The notes: generated by a model not told the origin, from the letters alone. Shown: positions 27,195-36,899, numbered from the stretch's first letter. The stretch is 64,000 nucleotides of DNA from Candidatus Saccharibacteria bacterium oral taxon 488 (GCA_010202115.1 CP047917.1:372001-436000), one strand, 5' to 3'. Program-made: numbers and translations.

Positions 27195-28028
27195 TTACCC
27201 ATCGCTGATGTTACGGCGCATTAGCCTAGAGAGGAAACGACGGTCTGGGATAACCTGAATAGTACCGTCACTATCTTCCAGTGAAAGGGCAACCCGTGGA
27301 GTTGGCTCGTCATTAGTGTAGTCAGTGATTACACTAAAGCCGGTGGATCTCATGTCGTTAAATTTGCTATACGGAAGCCTAACCCCTTCACTCGTGAATG
27401 TAGACCCTTCACCGGAAAACGACCCACCCTTACAGAAATCTTCGCCCAATTGCTGAGTCAATGTTTGGACGCCCCAAGCGATTATTGCAGCACGGTCGGC
27501 GGGTGAGCCGGCATATTTGGCGGCATTTTCTATGTTGAGTATCGTCTTGTGTATCTCGGGATTTGTCGCTTGAGCCGAAAAGTAACCCGCTAGTAGGTCA
27601 GTTGGCAGATGAACATCAAATTGGAGAATATTGCTGATTGTCTCTTGGGAGAGTGGAAAGTGATGCGTATCTCCCTGGGAGCGAATGGCCAGCGCCGCTA
27701 GTATTCGCGAGCACTTATTAACCATACATCTTTTAGCCTCTGGTAACAGGAGCTCTCCTCTCAGTTGGCAGACAGCTAGCTTATCGCTCTCAGTAACATT
27801 TGTGATCGTGACCAGCGAGCCGATGTAGTCGTCCGGAAAGTGTGGGGTGATGTGCTGCTTGATTATGTTTTCGGGATCCCTATCCCGTGGGAGGCGCTCT
27901 CCTCTCTTCGTCACTTCTGTTTTGGCGGCGAGTGCATGATTAGCCTCATCAACCCCTCGCTGAAAGTTTGGGCTACTCAGTATAGATAGTCCGTCGGCTA
28001 TTGGTGAATGATAACGTCTTTCTCTCAT
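27195..28028 (-). CDS. Hypothetical protein, divergent from the 28112 gene
   Basis: 277 residues, soluble, with no recognised motif. It contains a central segment with Cys (CQLRGELLLPEAKRCMVNKCSRILAALAIRSQG), a helical part (ERTISNILQF-like, PADRAAIIAWGVQTLTQQLGEDF), and a C-terminal beta-rich part (GFSVITDYTNDEPTPRVALSLEDSDGTIQVIP). The style (early Asn/Pro-rich charged N-terminus, no domain hit) resembles the 61898-62710 protein, another hypothetical near ribosomal genes. A TTGCAA-17-TATGCT promoter lies just upstream. Function unknown. Confidence 0.65.
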   Translation of the reverse strand: MRERRYHSPIADGLSILSSPNFQRGVDEANHALAAKTEVTKRGERLPRDRDPENIIKQHITPHFPDDYIGSLVTITNVTESDKLAVCQLRGELLLPEAKRCMVNKCSRILAALAIRSQGDTHHFPLSQETISNILQFDVHLPTDLLAGYFSAQATNPEIHKTILNIENAAKYAGSPADRAAIIAWGVQTLTQQLGEDFCKGGSFSGEGSTFTSEGVRLPYSKFNDMRSTGFSVITDYTNDEPTPRVALSLEDSDGTIQVIPDRRFLSRLMRRNISDG

Positions 28029-28073
28029 AATTAACTACAAGCATAGATGGTAAAACGTTATTTTGCAAGTAGT

Positions 28074-28102
28074 TTGACATATTTGCAATGTAGCGGTACA
28101 AT
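28074..28102 (+). promoter_or_regulatory. Promoter of the 28112 gene
   Basis: TTGACA (28074-28079), a 17-nt spacer and TACAAT (28097-28102). The ATG follows 9 nt after the -10 box, so the leader is at most a few nucleotides. Confidence 0.75.
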
Positions 28103-28111
28103 TATGTAACT

Positions 28112-28546
28112 ATGAATAAGGCGGAATTTTTAGGTAAATGCAAGGACTGTCCGATTGCTGGGCCAGCTTGCGAGAATGTGGAGAATAGACGGCGGGCTGC
28201 CCAAGAGGCTGCAGAGTTAGCCCTGAGGGGGTTGAGAGATAATCCAAATATTCAACTTTTTCGAGGTGACGGCGTGCAGGTTGATGTTGCAGGTCTGGAT
28301 CCTGAGGTACTAGGAGAACTTAATAAAGATCTACGTAGCCAAGCAGCGGGCCTTCTTGATGAGATTGATGAATCTGGAAATCACGTACTGCAGTTTGCCG
28401 AGAATTGTCCCGGTCCGACAACGGCTCAATTTCAGACAAAGACGGGTCGTTTAGTACGAGTGAGGGTGTGTGATAGCCCTGTACTGCCTCGGCAAAGTAG
28501 CGGAGAGGGAAACATAGAGCCTGTACGAGTGAGGCGAAGGTCGTAA
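28112..28546 (+). CDS. Small hypothetical protein with N-terminal Cys cluster
   Basis: 144 residues. The N-terminus has GKCKDCPIAGPACENV, a CxxCx(6)C arrangement that could bind metal, followed by a helix of Arg/Ala/Glu (ENRRRAAQEAAELALRGL). A second Cys group (ENCPGP, RVCDSP) comes later. The end is basic (VRVRRRS). No family recognised. Driven by a near-consensus promoter (TTGACA-17-TACAAT) divergent from the 28028 gene and placed upstream of eno, which has its own -10 box. Confidence 0.6.
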   Translation: MNKAEFLGKCKDCPIAGPACENVENRRRAAQEAAELALRGLRDNPNIQLFRGDGVQVDVAGLDPEVLGELNKDLRSQAAGLLDEIDESGNHVLQFAENCPGPTTAQFQTKTGRLVRVRVCDSPVLPRQSSGEGNIEPVRVRRRS

Positions 28547-29878
<1,332 letters not shown>

Positions 29879-29929
29879 TTCATAGGTCACGAGACAAGAC
29901 GTCGGGCGCCTGGTTGGCTGTAGTGGAAA

Positions 29930-30490
29930 TTATTGCCGCAAGGCAACCAGCTGCCCCTCATCAGTAAATTTGATGATCCGTGAAGGCATTACCCCCTTAA
30001 TTTCCCCGCCGTCAACGTAGACAGCCACCTCATCACCAAAATACGCGGTTGCCTCATTGACTGTGGTGGCCGGCAGTTGCCCTGCGGGGTTAGCGCTTGG
30101 TGCGAGCAGTGGACCGACCAGCTGAATCAGCTCAGACAATGCTGTGTCTGGTGGTACGGCACGAAATGCCAAGGTCGCGTCAGTACGTACTAGGTGCGGC
30201 ATAACGTCGGGGCTGACCCTGGCAGCAATAGTGGTCGGCCGTTCGTGGCGTAGCTGGTCATAGATATACCGCTGCTTGGTGGTGAGTTCGGGAATGTTGT
30301 CGGCGCTGCTGAGCAGGATGATGCAGGATTTAGTGCGATCACGCTGGCGTACGCGGTACAGCTCATCAACTGCCTTCGGGCTATCAGCTCGAGCGAGCAG
30401 ACCATAAATAGTGTCAGTTGGCGCCACGACGAGTTTGTCAGCTCGTAGCGCCTCGATGACGGCAGTGTCAAGTAAGTTTTTGGTGATCAC
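29930..30490 (-). CDS. tsaC: YrdC/Sua5-type threonylcarbamoyl-AMP synthase
   Basis: 186 residues from a GTG at 30490. Makes threonylcarbamoyl-AMP for t6A37 in ANN-decoding tRNAs. Marks are DKLVVAPTDTIYGLLARA, the KxR-type segment KSCIILLSS, TIAARVSP, LAFRAVPPD and the SANPAGQLPATT loop. It is a single-domain TsaC-like form without the Sua5 C-terminal domain. GTG is chosen because TATAAT (30497-30502) stands 6 nt upstream, the same leaderless layout as its neighbours; the in-frame upstream codons lie inside the promoter and terminator. Confidence 0.9.
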   Translation of the reverse strand: MITKNLLDTAVIEALRADKLVVAPTDTIYGLLARADSPKAVDELYRVRQRDRTKSCIILLSSADNIPELTTKQRYIYDQLRHERPTTIAARVSPDVMPHLVRTDATLAFRAVPPDTALSELIQLVGPLLAPSANPAGQLPATTVNEATAYFGDEVAVYVDGGEIKGVMPSRIIKFTDEGQLVALRQ

Positions 30491-30508
30491 CAAATGATTA
30501 TACCACAA

Positions 30509-30540
30509 TAAAATTGCCCCCACGGCAGGGAGCAATTTTG
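30509..30540 (-). terminator. Terminator after rplK, abutting the tsaC promoter
   Basis: AAAATTGC (30510-30517) pairs with GCAATTTT (30532-30539), with CCCC/GGG pairs inside. On the minus strand the T-tract is followed within 10 nt by the TATAAT of the next gene. It could work in both directions. Confidence 0.75.
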
Positions 30541-30560
30541 TTTGAATGAACAGACGTAAA

Positions 30561-30986
30561 TTAGTCGGCGACTTCTACGCCCATTGAGCGAGCGGAACCA
30601 GCAACGACTTTCATCGCGCCTTCGATATCGATGGCGTTTAGCTGATCCATCTTTGCTTCGGCAATTTCCTGAAGCTGAGCGTGAGTGATGGTGCCGACTT
30701 TCTCGGCGTGCGGCTTGCCTGAACCCTTTTGGATGCCGGCTTTTTCGCGGATCATATCATCGACCGGTTGCCCCAGACTCTTCCACGTAAAAGTGCGATC
30801 TTCAAACACCTGAATGTGGACGATAACGTCCTTGCCCATCATATCTTTGGTGGCGTCGTTGAATGGATTGATGAAGTCCATCATGTTCAGCCCCCACTGA
30901 CCGAGGGTTGAACCGACTGGTGGCCCAGCGGTTGCTCGTCCGGCAGGGATACGTAATTTTAGATTACCGATAACTTTCTTTGCCAT
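30561..30986 (-). CDS. rplK: Ribosomal protein L11
   Basis: 141 residues, standard. N-terminal GNLKLRIPAGRATAGPPVGSTLGQWGLNMMDFINPFN and C-terminal rRNA-binding domain (GTITHAQLQEIAEAKMDQLNAIDIEGAMKVVAGSARSMGVEV) are complete. Part of the GTPase-associated centre. In most bacteria rplK lies directly before rplA; here they are about 3.5 kb apart with tsaC, eno and two hypotheticals between, and nusG lies on its upstream side behind a plus-strand gene. Confidence 0.98.
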   Translation of the reverse strand: MAKKVIGNLKLRIPAGRATAGPPVGSTLGQWGLNMMDFINPFNDATKDMMGKDVIVHIQVFEDRTFTWKSLGQPVDDMIREKAGIQKGSGKPHAEKVGTITHAQLQEIAEAKMDQLNAIDIEGAMKVVAGSARSMGVEVAD

Positions 30987-31052
30987 AGTTTCCTCTTACT
31001 TTTTCTGTGCGTAACCACTGTATTATAACGAAAACTGTGCTAGAATACAAGC

Positions 31053-31622
31053 ATGAACGCTCGCAGCATCAAGCCGGTTCGTCGCCTGATCAATATGTTT
31101 GGGGCGCTCGCTTACAGCCTGTTGATTTTTACTTATGCGGTTATCGTCGGTGCTGGGTTGTTGTGGCTGGCGCGCAGTGGCCTACTCATGCAGCTCGGTG
31201 TATCGCCAGAGGCAGTCCAGCCGGCGCCCGCCCCGCCCACTACGCCGAGCGATACGACGCCTCGTGCGGTACCGTTTCTCCTTCAGGTGGTGCAGCTGGT
31301 ACTGATGTCGGTAATGACGGTGGCGGTTTTGGGTGTGGTGGTGATGCTGCCGTATTGGCTGGGGCGTTGCGGCTCGTATCTATTGAAGCGCAGCATTCGA
31401 TTATGTCACAGCCAAGTGACGCTGGCGACCCTGTTGTTCGGCAAGATATTGGCGTGTGGCATCGGGACGGTGCCAGTGCTGATCATGGCGATGTATGATG
31501 CTAGGCAGTGGCCGATCGCGGCGGTGCTGCTCGGGGTAATTACGGTGGCGCTAGTCCTCTTTGCCACGCAACACTACCTCGCCAAAAGTAGCGAGGTAGT
31601 TGAAGCCAAAGATGTCTGGTAG
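31053..31622 (+). CDS. Hypothetical membrane protein, four helices
   Basis: 189 residues. Hydrophobic helices at about 15-45 (FGALAYSLLIFTYAVIVGAGLLWLA), 75-105 (LLQVVQLVLMSVMTVAVLGVVVML), 130-150 (LLFGKILACGIGTVPVLIMAM) and 155-175 (PIAAVLLGVITVALVLF), with a Pro/Thr-rich loop after the first. Basic N-terminus. No family recognised. TAGAAT lies 6 nt before the ATG (leaderless). It converges on nusG; its last codons contain the perfect hairpin ACTACCTCGC/GCGAGGTAGT. Confidence 0.65.
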   Translation: MNARSIKPVRRLINMFGALAYSLLIFTYAVIVGAGLLWLARSGLLMQLGVSPEAVQPAPAPPTTPSDTTPRAVPFLLQVVQLVLMSVMTVAVLGVVVMLPYWLGRCGSYLLKRSIRLCHSQVTLATLLFGKILACGIGTVPVLIMAMYDARQWPIAAVLLGVITVALVLFATQHYLAKSSEVVEAKDVW

Positions 31623-31662
31623 CTCGACCGGTGTATCGCCGCGCGGCCAGATGATCAGGCGG

Positions 31663-32208
31663 CTAGACTTTCTTGACCTGCAGCGCGTCCAGCTCGACCG
31701 GCGTATCGCGGCCAAACATGCTGACCATGACCTTGATCTTGCCCTTGATGGCATCAATTTCTGCGATCGACCCATCAAAGCCCTTGAACGGCCCGTCAAT
31801 GATGGAGACTACTTCGCCGACTGAGAAATCGATCTGATGCTTTGGCTCTTCGACGCCCATACGCTTTTTGATCTTAGTAATTTCTTTGTCAGACACCGGT
31901 GTAGGCGTAGTGTCAGCACCAACGAAGCCAGTTACGCCCGGCGTGTTGCGGACGATATACCACGTCTCGTCGGTCAGCTTCATCTCGACCAGCACATAGC
32001 CCTGAAAGATCTTGGCATCGACAACCTTGCGCTTGCCGTTTTTGATCTGAATTTGCTTTTCTTTCGGCACCATGACGTCGAAGATTTTGTCGGCCATGTC
32101 GACGCCGTTGATACGCTGGCGGATGGATTCAGCAACCTTTTCCTCGTAGCCCGAGTAGGTGTGAATGGCGTACCACGAGCGAGTTGAATCGTAGCGATTT
32201 GATGACAT
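31663..32208 (-). CDS. nusG: Transcription antitermination factor NusG
   Basis: 181 residues. Binds RNA polymerase and couples it to the ribosome or Rho. NGN domain WYAIHTYSGYEEKVAESIRQRI and the KOW domain VGEVVSIIDGPFKGFDGSIAEID with VSMFGRDTPVEL are present. It follows secE by 12 nt, the conserved pair. About 30 nt of its C-terminal coding sequence (agctcgaccgg-gtatcgc) is repeated just beyond its stop at 31620-31650. Confidence 0.97.
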   Translation of the reverse strand: MSSNRYDSTRSWYAIHTYSGYEEKVAESIRQRINGVDMADKIFDVMVPKEKQIQIKNGKRKVVDAKIFQGYVLVEMKLTDETWYIVRNTPGVTGFVGADTTPTPVSDKEITKIKKRMGVEEPKHQIDFSVGEVVSIIDGPFKGFDGSIAEIDAIKGKIKVMVSMFGRDTPVELDALQVKKV

Positions 32209-32220
32209 AAATTCCCTTTC

Positions 32221-32571
32221 CTATTTCAAAATTTGATTAAAGCCCCAGTTAAAGCCGGCGTCAAGCAGCAAAATCAGCACCACGAAGATCAACGTAAACA
32301 CCAGCACTGCCGCCGTCATGCTCCAGGTGGCTGAGCGAGTCGGCCAGCGCACCAACTTGAGCTCCTGCCACGCGCCCTTGAAATAGCCAACGTCGCCTGA
32401 TTTTTTGGCCGTGGTTTTTGGCTGTTTGGGTGACGTGCCAGTCGCTGTCACCGTTTTTTTGGTGGGTGCGGTTGATTTTGGTTTATGTGGTGACGGCTGC
32501 TTCGTCTCGTCATCTTTCGCGGTGATGCGGCGAACCCTCGTCTTTGATTCTGCTGCGTTTTTTTGAGCCAT
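32221..32571 (-). CDS. secE: Preprotein translocase subunit SecE
   Basis: 116 residues from the ATG at 32571. The first ~65 residues are charged and Lys/Thr/Pro-rich. The conserved SecE helix pair is YFKGAWQELKLVRWPTRSATWSMTAAVLVFTLIFVVLILLLD, one transmembrane segment. GGGAG lies 7 nt before the start, and an in-frame earlier ATG was rejected for that reason. Works with SecY (encoded at 58-60 kb) and SecG. The mRNA begins with a 20-nt terminator-like hairpin (listed separately). Confidence 0.94.
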   Translation of the reverse strand: MAQKNAAESKTRVRRITAKDDETKQPSPHKPKSTAPTKKTVTATGTSPKQPKTTAKKSGDVGYFKGAWQELKLVRWPTRSATWSMTAAVLVFTLIFVVLILLLDAGFNWGFNQILK

Positions 32572-32589
32572 AGTTTCTCCCAATTTAAA

Positions 32590-32647
32590 AGTCTGCTTCT
32601 TAGCAGACTGTCAAGTCTATTGTAGCGTGTCCGGGCTGTGATTGCAA
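32590..32647 (-). promoter_or_regulatory. secE-nusG promoter and 5' hairpin
   Basis: TTGCAA (32642-32647), 17-nt spacer, TACAAT (32619-32624). Transcription should begin near 32612. Immediately after it, AGTCTGCT (32602-32609 on the minus strand) and AGCAGACT (32590-32597) form a perfect 8-bp hairpin followed by TTTTAAATT. The hairpin could be an attenuator or a 5' mRNA stabiliser. It leaves only about 18 nt to the start codon. Confidence 0.65.
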
Positions 32648-32655
32648 GGGCGGTT

Positions 32656-33789
32656 TCACGCGGACGTGGGCGGGTCGGCCAGCTCAAAGCTAAACGTCGA
32701 GCCATGATTGAGTCGGCTTTTGACAGAGATGGTGCAGCCGAGTTTGTGCGCCAATTTGCTCGCAACGTACAGTCCCAGTCCGGTGCCGCTGGTCTCGCGG
32801 GTACGATAATCCTCGGCCCGGTAAAATCGCTGGAAAATCTTTTTTTGGTCAGTCTTGCCGATACCTATCCCGGTATCGATTACCGCAAATTGTACGACGC
32901 CGTTACGCCGGTGCATCCGCAGCGTCACCCCGCCACGAGGCGTGTATTTGATGGCGTTGATGATGAAGTTTTGCAGTAGTTCGGTCAAGTACAGCCGCGA
33001 AACCTTGATCACGCCAATCTGCGCACTCACGTCGAGGTCAAACCGCAACCCCTTCTCGGCCGCTCGCGGTGCAAACTCACTGTGTAACGTGCTAGCCAGC
33101 TCCATCAAATTAATCGTCTCCGTCTCGTCCGCCGCTCCACGTTCAGCGCGTGATAGGGTGCCAAGGTCATTGATCATTTTAGCGAGGAACATCACTTGAT
33201 CATGCGCCGCCACCAGCGCTTCATGTACCTTTTGGGTGTAGCCTTTCTCGGCGAGCAGTCGAGCGTTATCGAGCGCCCCCTCGGCAATGGCTACCGGTGT
33301 GCGCAGTTCGTGGCTAACGACACTGATAAACTCATCACGCTCCTCTTCGAGGCTTTTTATCTTGGTGACGTCGCGCAGAATCAGCACGTAACCGTCAGTG
33401 CTGGAGCTGCCGCCTAAAATCGGCGCAAAGGTCGCCTCCAGTCGCAAATGATCGCCATCGCTGAGCGGCATGATCAGATCGTCACGGGTGCGGATTGACG
33501 GCGATTTGCTCAGTTCTTCAAATACATTGATTGGCGTTCTACCGAGCGTCTGCAATTGAAATATCTCGTTAATGTGGTGGCCATGGAGTGTGGCGTTGGT
33601 GTCCAGCAGGCCGATCATCGCCGCATTATAAATCGTGATCACGCCGTGAGCATCAGTACTCAGCACCGCATCGGTCAAGCTGTTTACCAACGTCATCATC
33701 TGGCTATGTTCTGGCGCGGCATCCATGTTCTCGTGTGCATGCTGCTGCTGACTGCGCCTCGTGCGCCACGTGCCCATCCCTTGTCTCAT
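32656..33789 (-). CDS. Orphan PAS-domain sensor histidine kinase
   Basis: 377 residues, no transmembrane helix. Basic N-terminus, PAS domain (MTLVNSLTDAVLSTDAHGVITIYNAAMIGLLD), linker GYVLILRDVTKIKSLEEERDEF, HisKA domain with the phospho-acceptor His in VVSHELRTPVAIAEG, and HATPase domain with N-box NFIINAIKYTP, G1 VIDTGIGIG, F-box KIFQRFYR and G2 TSGTGLGLYVA. All catalytic boxes look intact. No response regulator gene is next to it. Signal unknown; a cytosolic PAS suggests an internal cue. TATACT is 7 nt before the ATG. Confidence 0.9.
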   Translation of the reverse strand: MRQGMGTWRTRRSQQQHAHENMDAAPEHSQMMTLVNSLTDAVLSTDAHGVITIYNAAMIGLLDTNATLHGHHINEIFQLQTLGRTPINVFEELSKSPSIRTRDDLIMPLSDGDHLRLEATFAPILGGSSSTDGYVLILRDVTKIKSLEEERDEFISVVSHELRTPVAIAEGALDNARLLAEKGYTQKVHEALVAAHDQVMFLAKMINDLGTLSRAERGAADETETINLMELASTLHSEFAPRAAEKGLRFDLDVSAQIGVIKVSRLYLTELLQNFIINAIKYTPRGGVTLRMHRRNGVVQFAVIDTGIGIGKTDQKKIFQRFYRAEDYRTRETSGTGLGLYVASKLAHKLGCTISVKSRLNHGSTFSFELADPPTSA

Positions 33790-33809
33790 ATGATTTAGTA
33801 TAGCACATG

Positions 33810-34508
33810 CTACACGTGCGGCGTATGGTTTTTCAGTGCTGCTCGGTGCGCTTTGTAAGCCGGGTCGATGGCTGCAACCTCTCTCCAGAACGCGTCGGAG
33901 TGATTCATCTGGCGGGTGTGAGCTAGCTCGTGGATCAATACATAATCAAGCAGCTCAAACGGCAAGTTCATCAGCGCGATATTCAGGCTAATTGTACCGC
34001 GCGACGAGCAGCTGCCCCAGCGGCTCGAGGCGTGCATCAGCTTGATGGTTTGATAGGAAAAGCCATGTTCCTCAGCCAGGAATTTCAGCCGCCGTGGCAG
34101 GTAACTTCTGGCTTCCTTGCGTAGCGCTGTGATGACGACTTCGCGAATGCGCTGCTGGATGGCTGGAGTAGTAATGTCGGTGCCGGATGGCAGCTTGACG
34201 AGGATGCGGGTGCCGGAGCGCTTGATGGTGGGTTCGGCGAGCGCGGACTGGGTCTCGATAATCAGGTGGTGGCTTTTACCAATTGATTGATCCTGCGTGT
34301 AGTAGTGACCTTGTTGATGCTCAGCCAGGAGCTCGCGAATACGCGGCCGGGATGACTTGATAAGCATTTTTGCTGCGAGCAGCGGTGTATACGCCGGCAG
34401 GCTAATCCGCAGCTGCCCGTTTGGCGCGACCTTTAGTGATACCTGACGCGCCAAGTGCGAGCGCCTCACCGTGATTTCGCCAAACTCAGCGTCAGTAATC
34501 GTTGGCAT
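33810..34508 (-). CDS. YgjP/WLM-type zinc metallopeptidase-like protein
   Basis: 232 residues matching the YgjP-like (DUF45) family. C-terminal domain has the HExxH motif in LIHELAHTRQMNHSDAFWREV, with the downstream His as likely third ligand. Preceding marks are SSRWGSCSSRGTISLNIALMNLPFELLDYV, highly characteristic of the family. The fold is related to SprT/WLM proteases. The physiological substrate is not established. It lies between the kinase gene and the histidine kinase gene on the same strand. Confidence 0.85.
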   Translation of the reverse strand: MPTITDAEFGEITVRRSHLARQVSLKVAPNGQLRISLPAYTPLLAAKMLIKSSRPRIRELLAEHQQGHYYTQDQSIGKSHHLIIETQSALAEPTIKRSGTRILVKLPSGTDITTPAIQQRIREVVITALRKEARSYLPRRLKFLAEEHGFSYQTIKLMHASSRWGSCSSRGTISLNIALMNLPFELLDYVLIHELAHTRQMNHSDAFWREVAAIDPAYKAHRAALKNHTPHV

Positions 34509-34517
34509 GTATAGCTC

Positions 34518-35111
34518 CTAGCTAACGCGAATACGACTGAACACTGGACGTTGCGGACGGCGTTTGGGAGTATCAGCCTGGACAGCCTGTGGTTGGGTCA
34601 GAGCGGCTGTAGTATTCGGGCGAACGTCGGCCAGGCGCTTGAGCAAGGTGCGCGCTTGGGTGTTATAGGTGTGACGACCACTGATGACGACGCATGGCTC
34701 GCTGGGGTGCGGCGATGAGAATTGTTTGATCTTAGTATCAAATGCCGCCTCGTCGTTATCGTTGGCCTTGAGCCAGCGCATTTTGGCGGTAGCGAGGTCG
34801 GTTTGTACCCAGACAAAGAGAATCTTATAACCAGCAGCACGGGCTGTCTTGGCGAGCTCAACCCGCCAGGCTCGCTTCTCCGTTGCCCCTTCAAACACGA
34901 TGGTTTGATGGGTCTTCATCAATTCTTTGAGTAGTGCACCGCTCGCGTAATTAACAGCCGCCTCATCATCGGATAATGCCGCTAAGATACCAGAGTCCAA
35001 ATGCGGCGCATGAAACATCTCAGAAAACTCAGCCGCAAATTGCGACTTGCCCGCCCCCGGCACGCCCACCATGGCAATGATGTGAGGAGAAGAAAGTTGC
35101 AAAGGTTTCAT
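34518..35111 (-). CDS. P-loop kinase of the AAA/zeta-like type
   Basis: 197 residues from the ATG at 35111. Walker A MVGVPGAGKSQFAAEFSE near the N-terminus; HLDSGILAAL follows and IVFEGATEKRAWRVELAKTARAAGYKILFVWVQTDLATAKMRW resembles the Walker B and lid parts of small nucleotide/zeta-type kinases. A basic, Pro-rich tail (TPKRRPQRPVFSRIRV) is extra. The substrate is unknown. TATACT (35119-35124) is 7 nt before the ATG, so the longer upstream start is rejected. Confidence 0.72.
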   Translation of the reverse strand: MKPLQLSSPHIIAMVGVPGAGKSQFAAEFSEMFHAPHLDSGILAALSDDEAAVNYASGALLKELMKTHQTIVFEGATEKRAWRVELAKTARAAGYKILFVWVQTDLATAKMRWLKANDNDEAAFDTKIKQFSSPHPSEPCVVISGRHTYNTQARTLLKRLADVRPNTTAALTQPQAVQADTPKRRPQRPVFSRIRVS

Positions 35112-35125
35112 ATATGTTAGTATAC

Positions 35126-35156
35126 ACAAAAAATCCCCCTTATCCAAGGGGGATTC
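35126..35156. terminator. Bidirectional terminator between surface protein and kinase genes
   Basis: AATCCCCCTT (35132-35141) and AAGGGGGATT (35146-35155) form a 10-bp stem flanked by AAAAAA on the left, giving a T-run on the minus strand. It ends the surface-protein transcript before the kinase promoter. Confidence 0.85.
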
Positions 35157-35207
35157 TCGCCTGAAACCTCGCGCTTCAGAATATAGATTCTCGGAGCGGT
35201 CAGTCTC

Positions 35208-36743
35208 TTACAGTTGGCGTCGGCTGGCGACGTATGCTAGGGCTGAGGTAACCAGTGCACCGAGACCCAGGCCGCCGAGTACCATGTCAGTCATACCAGT
35301 TCGTGGTAGTGCGGTTGGTGTTGGTGGGGTTGGGGTGGTTGGCTTTGGATTACACTCTTCGCTGTCGATACCGACGAACCGCTTAGTGTCTTCAGCTTCT
35401 TTCTTGGTAACTTCGCGGATGGTCTTGGTAGTGACGTCACAGACCTTGATCTTTTCACACTTGCTCAGATCAGTGGTGTATGGTGGTGTGTTCTCTTTGC
35501 CCTTCTCGACTTTCTCGATGACGCCAGTTTGAACGTTGCAGGCCTCGACTTTTTCTGGTACATCAACCGTGGCATTGTCACAGCCGTCTTTGTCGCCAGG
35601 AATCTCTGGGGTATCAACGCAGGCGGTGTTGACGACCTTGCCAGTAACTTGTTCTTTGATGGTTGCCGTGATGGTAAAGGTCTTTGATGCGCCCTGCTTG
35701 AGTTCAGCAATTGTTGCTTTCCAGGTATTGTTCTGGAGCGTGCCCTCAGATGCTTTCAGGAAGGTAACACCTTGTGGCGCATTGTCGGTGACAACAGCGT
35801 TCTTTAGGTCAACGTTACCGGTGTTAGTGACGGTTACCTGGTATGGGAATTCGTTGCCGACTTGGACGGTCTTGTGCTTGAGGCCATCAACCTTTTTCTC
35901 GATTTTGATGCCAGGGTTAGCCTTTGGCGTTTCTGGCTGGATGGTGAACTGCTTGACACAGTCGTTGCTGGTGCGATCACCAAGGCTGGTTGTGACTGTG
36001 ACGCGAGCGGTATAAGTGCCCGCTTCCTTGATGGTAGCGCTGGTCTCGCTAGTCAGCGCTGAAGTAGTGTTACTGCGTGAGAAGACTTCCTTGCCCGAAG
36101 CATCGGTGATGCTAAAGGTGTATGACTTAACGGTTGCACCGTTCTCGACTGTTGCGTGAGCCTTCAGGGCGACCGTGTTAGTCTGACGACTAATGACTGG
36201 CTGGTCAAGTGCTTTACAAGTAGCCACTGGCTGTGGTTTCGGTTTTGGTGGTACAACAACGTTGGTGGCGACAACTGGGTTACCACATGGCGTCATGATG
36301 GCGAACTTAAAGCGGCCCTGCTCATCGAGCCGGATAAACGCCCGCTGTGCGCTACCCATACGGCTGGCTGGGACGACCTTGGCGTTGGTGCCTGAGATTG
36401 GTGTGCCGCCGCTAATGTTGCGGATGGCTGTCCGAGCGTTGGTGGCAACAACGGTGCCGTTATCGAGGCGAACCTCGCCGTTACGGTAGACTGCACCATT
36501 AACGTAGCTGCCGCTCAGCATCTCGTAGGAAATACCGAACGCGCCATAAATTGTTGATACGCCTTTGTTGAAATATCGTTCGCGCATCTCTTGTACCGAC
36601 ATGGTACCACAATACACCACGGCGTACTTGTCACAGTCGCGGGTATTGTCAATTGTTTCTGCGTTGGCGTAGTAGACCAGTCCTGCTCCGAAAGCAGCGA
36701 CCAGCGACAGCGCCACGATCTTAAGCTTTGTACTTAATTTCAT
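35208..36743 (-). CDS. Secreted surface protein with LPRTG sorting signal
   Basis: 511 residues from the ATG at 36743, which has GAGGAGG 7-12 nt upstream. Signal peptide MKLSTKLKIVALSLVAAFGAGLVYYANA, an N-terminal unique domain with several Cys, a PKD/Ig-like domain (VKSYTFSITDASGKEVFSR ... TYTARVTVTTSLGDRTSNDC), and a DUF11-type conserved repeat (IKIEKKVDGLKHKTVQVGNEFPYQVTVTNTGNVDLKNAVVTD). A Cys-containing region and Pro/Thr stalk follow, then LPRTGMTD, a hydrophobic helix and ASRRQL. This is a cell-wall sorting signal for sortase. Probably host- or envelope-facing; no sortase gene is in the window. Confidence 0.85.
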   Translation of the reverse strand: MKLSTKLKIVALSLVAAFGAGLVYYANAETIDNTRDCDKYAVVYCGTMSVQEMRERYFNKGVSTIYGAFGISYEMLSGSYVNGAVYRNGEVRLDNGTVVATNARTAIRNISGGTPISGTNAKVVPASRMGSAQRAFIRLDEQGRFKFAIMTPCGNPVVATNVVVPPKPKPQPVATCKALDQPVISRQTNTVALKAHATVENGATVKSYTFSITDASGKEVFSRSNTTSALTSETSATIKEAGTYTARVTVTTSLGDRTSNDCVKQFTIQPETPKANPGIKIEKKVDGLKHKTVQVGNEFPYQVTVTNTGNVDLKNAVVTDNAPQGVTFLKASEGTLQNNTWKATIAELKQGASKTFTITATIKEQVTGKVVNTACVDTPEIPGDKDGCDNATVDVPEKVEACNVQTGVIEKVEKGKENTPPYTTDLSKCEKIKVCDVTTKTIREVTKKEAEDTKRFVGIDSEECNPKPTTPTPPTPTALPRTGMTDMVLGGLGLGALVTSALAYVASRRQL

Positions 36744-36771
36744 AACATCCTCCTCACTGGTTGTTTCCCCA

Positions 36772-36800
36772 ATATTATCACACAAGCATTATTTTGTCAA
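36772..36800 (-). promoter_or_regulatory. Promoter of the surface-protein gene
   Basis: TTGACA (36795-36800), 17-nt spacer, TAATAT (36772-36777). Leader about 20-25 nt containing GAGGAGG, so this gene, unlike many neighbours, uses a Shine-Dalgarno leader, consistent with high expression. Confidence 0.8.
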
Positions 36801-36899
36801 TAACTTATATCATATTTTCTCAAAATGGTTAGTTTGGGTCAGTTTGCAGAATATTTTTTTCTGTTATAATAGATAAGCTAACCCGTTAGCGCGGGGTGT

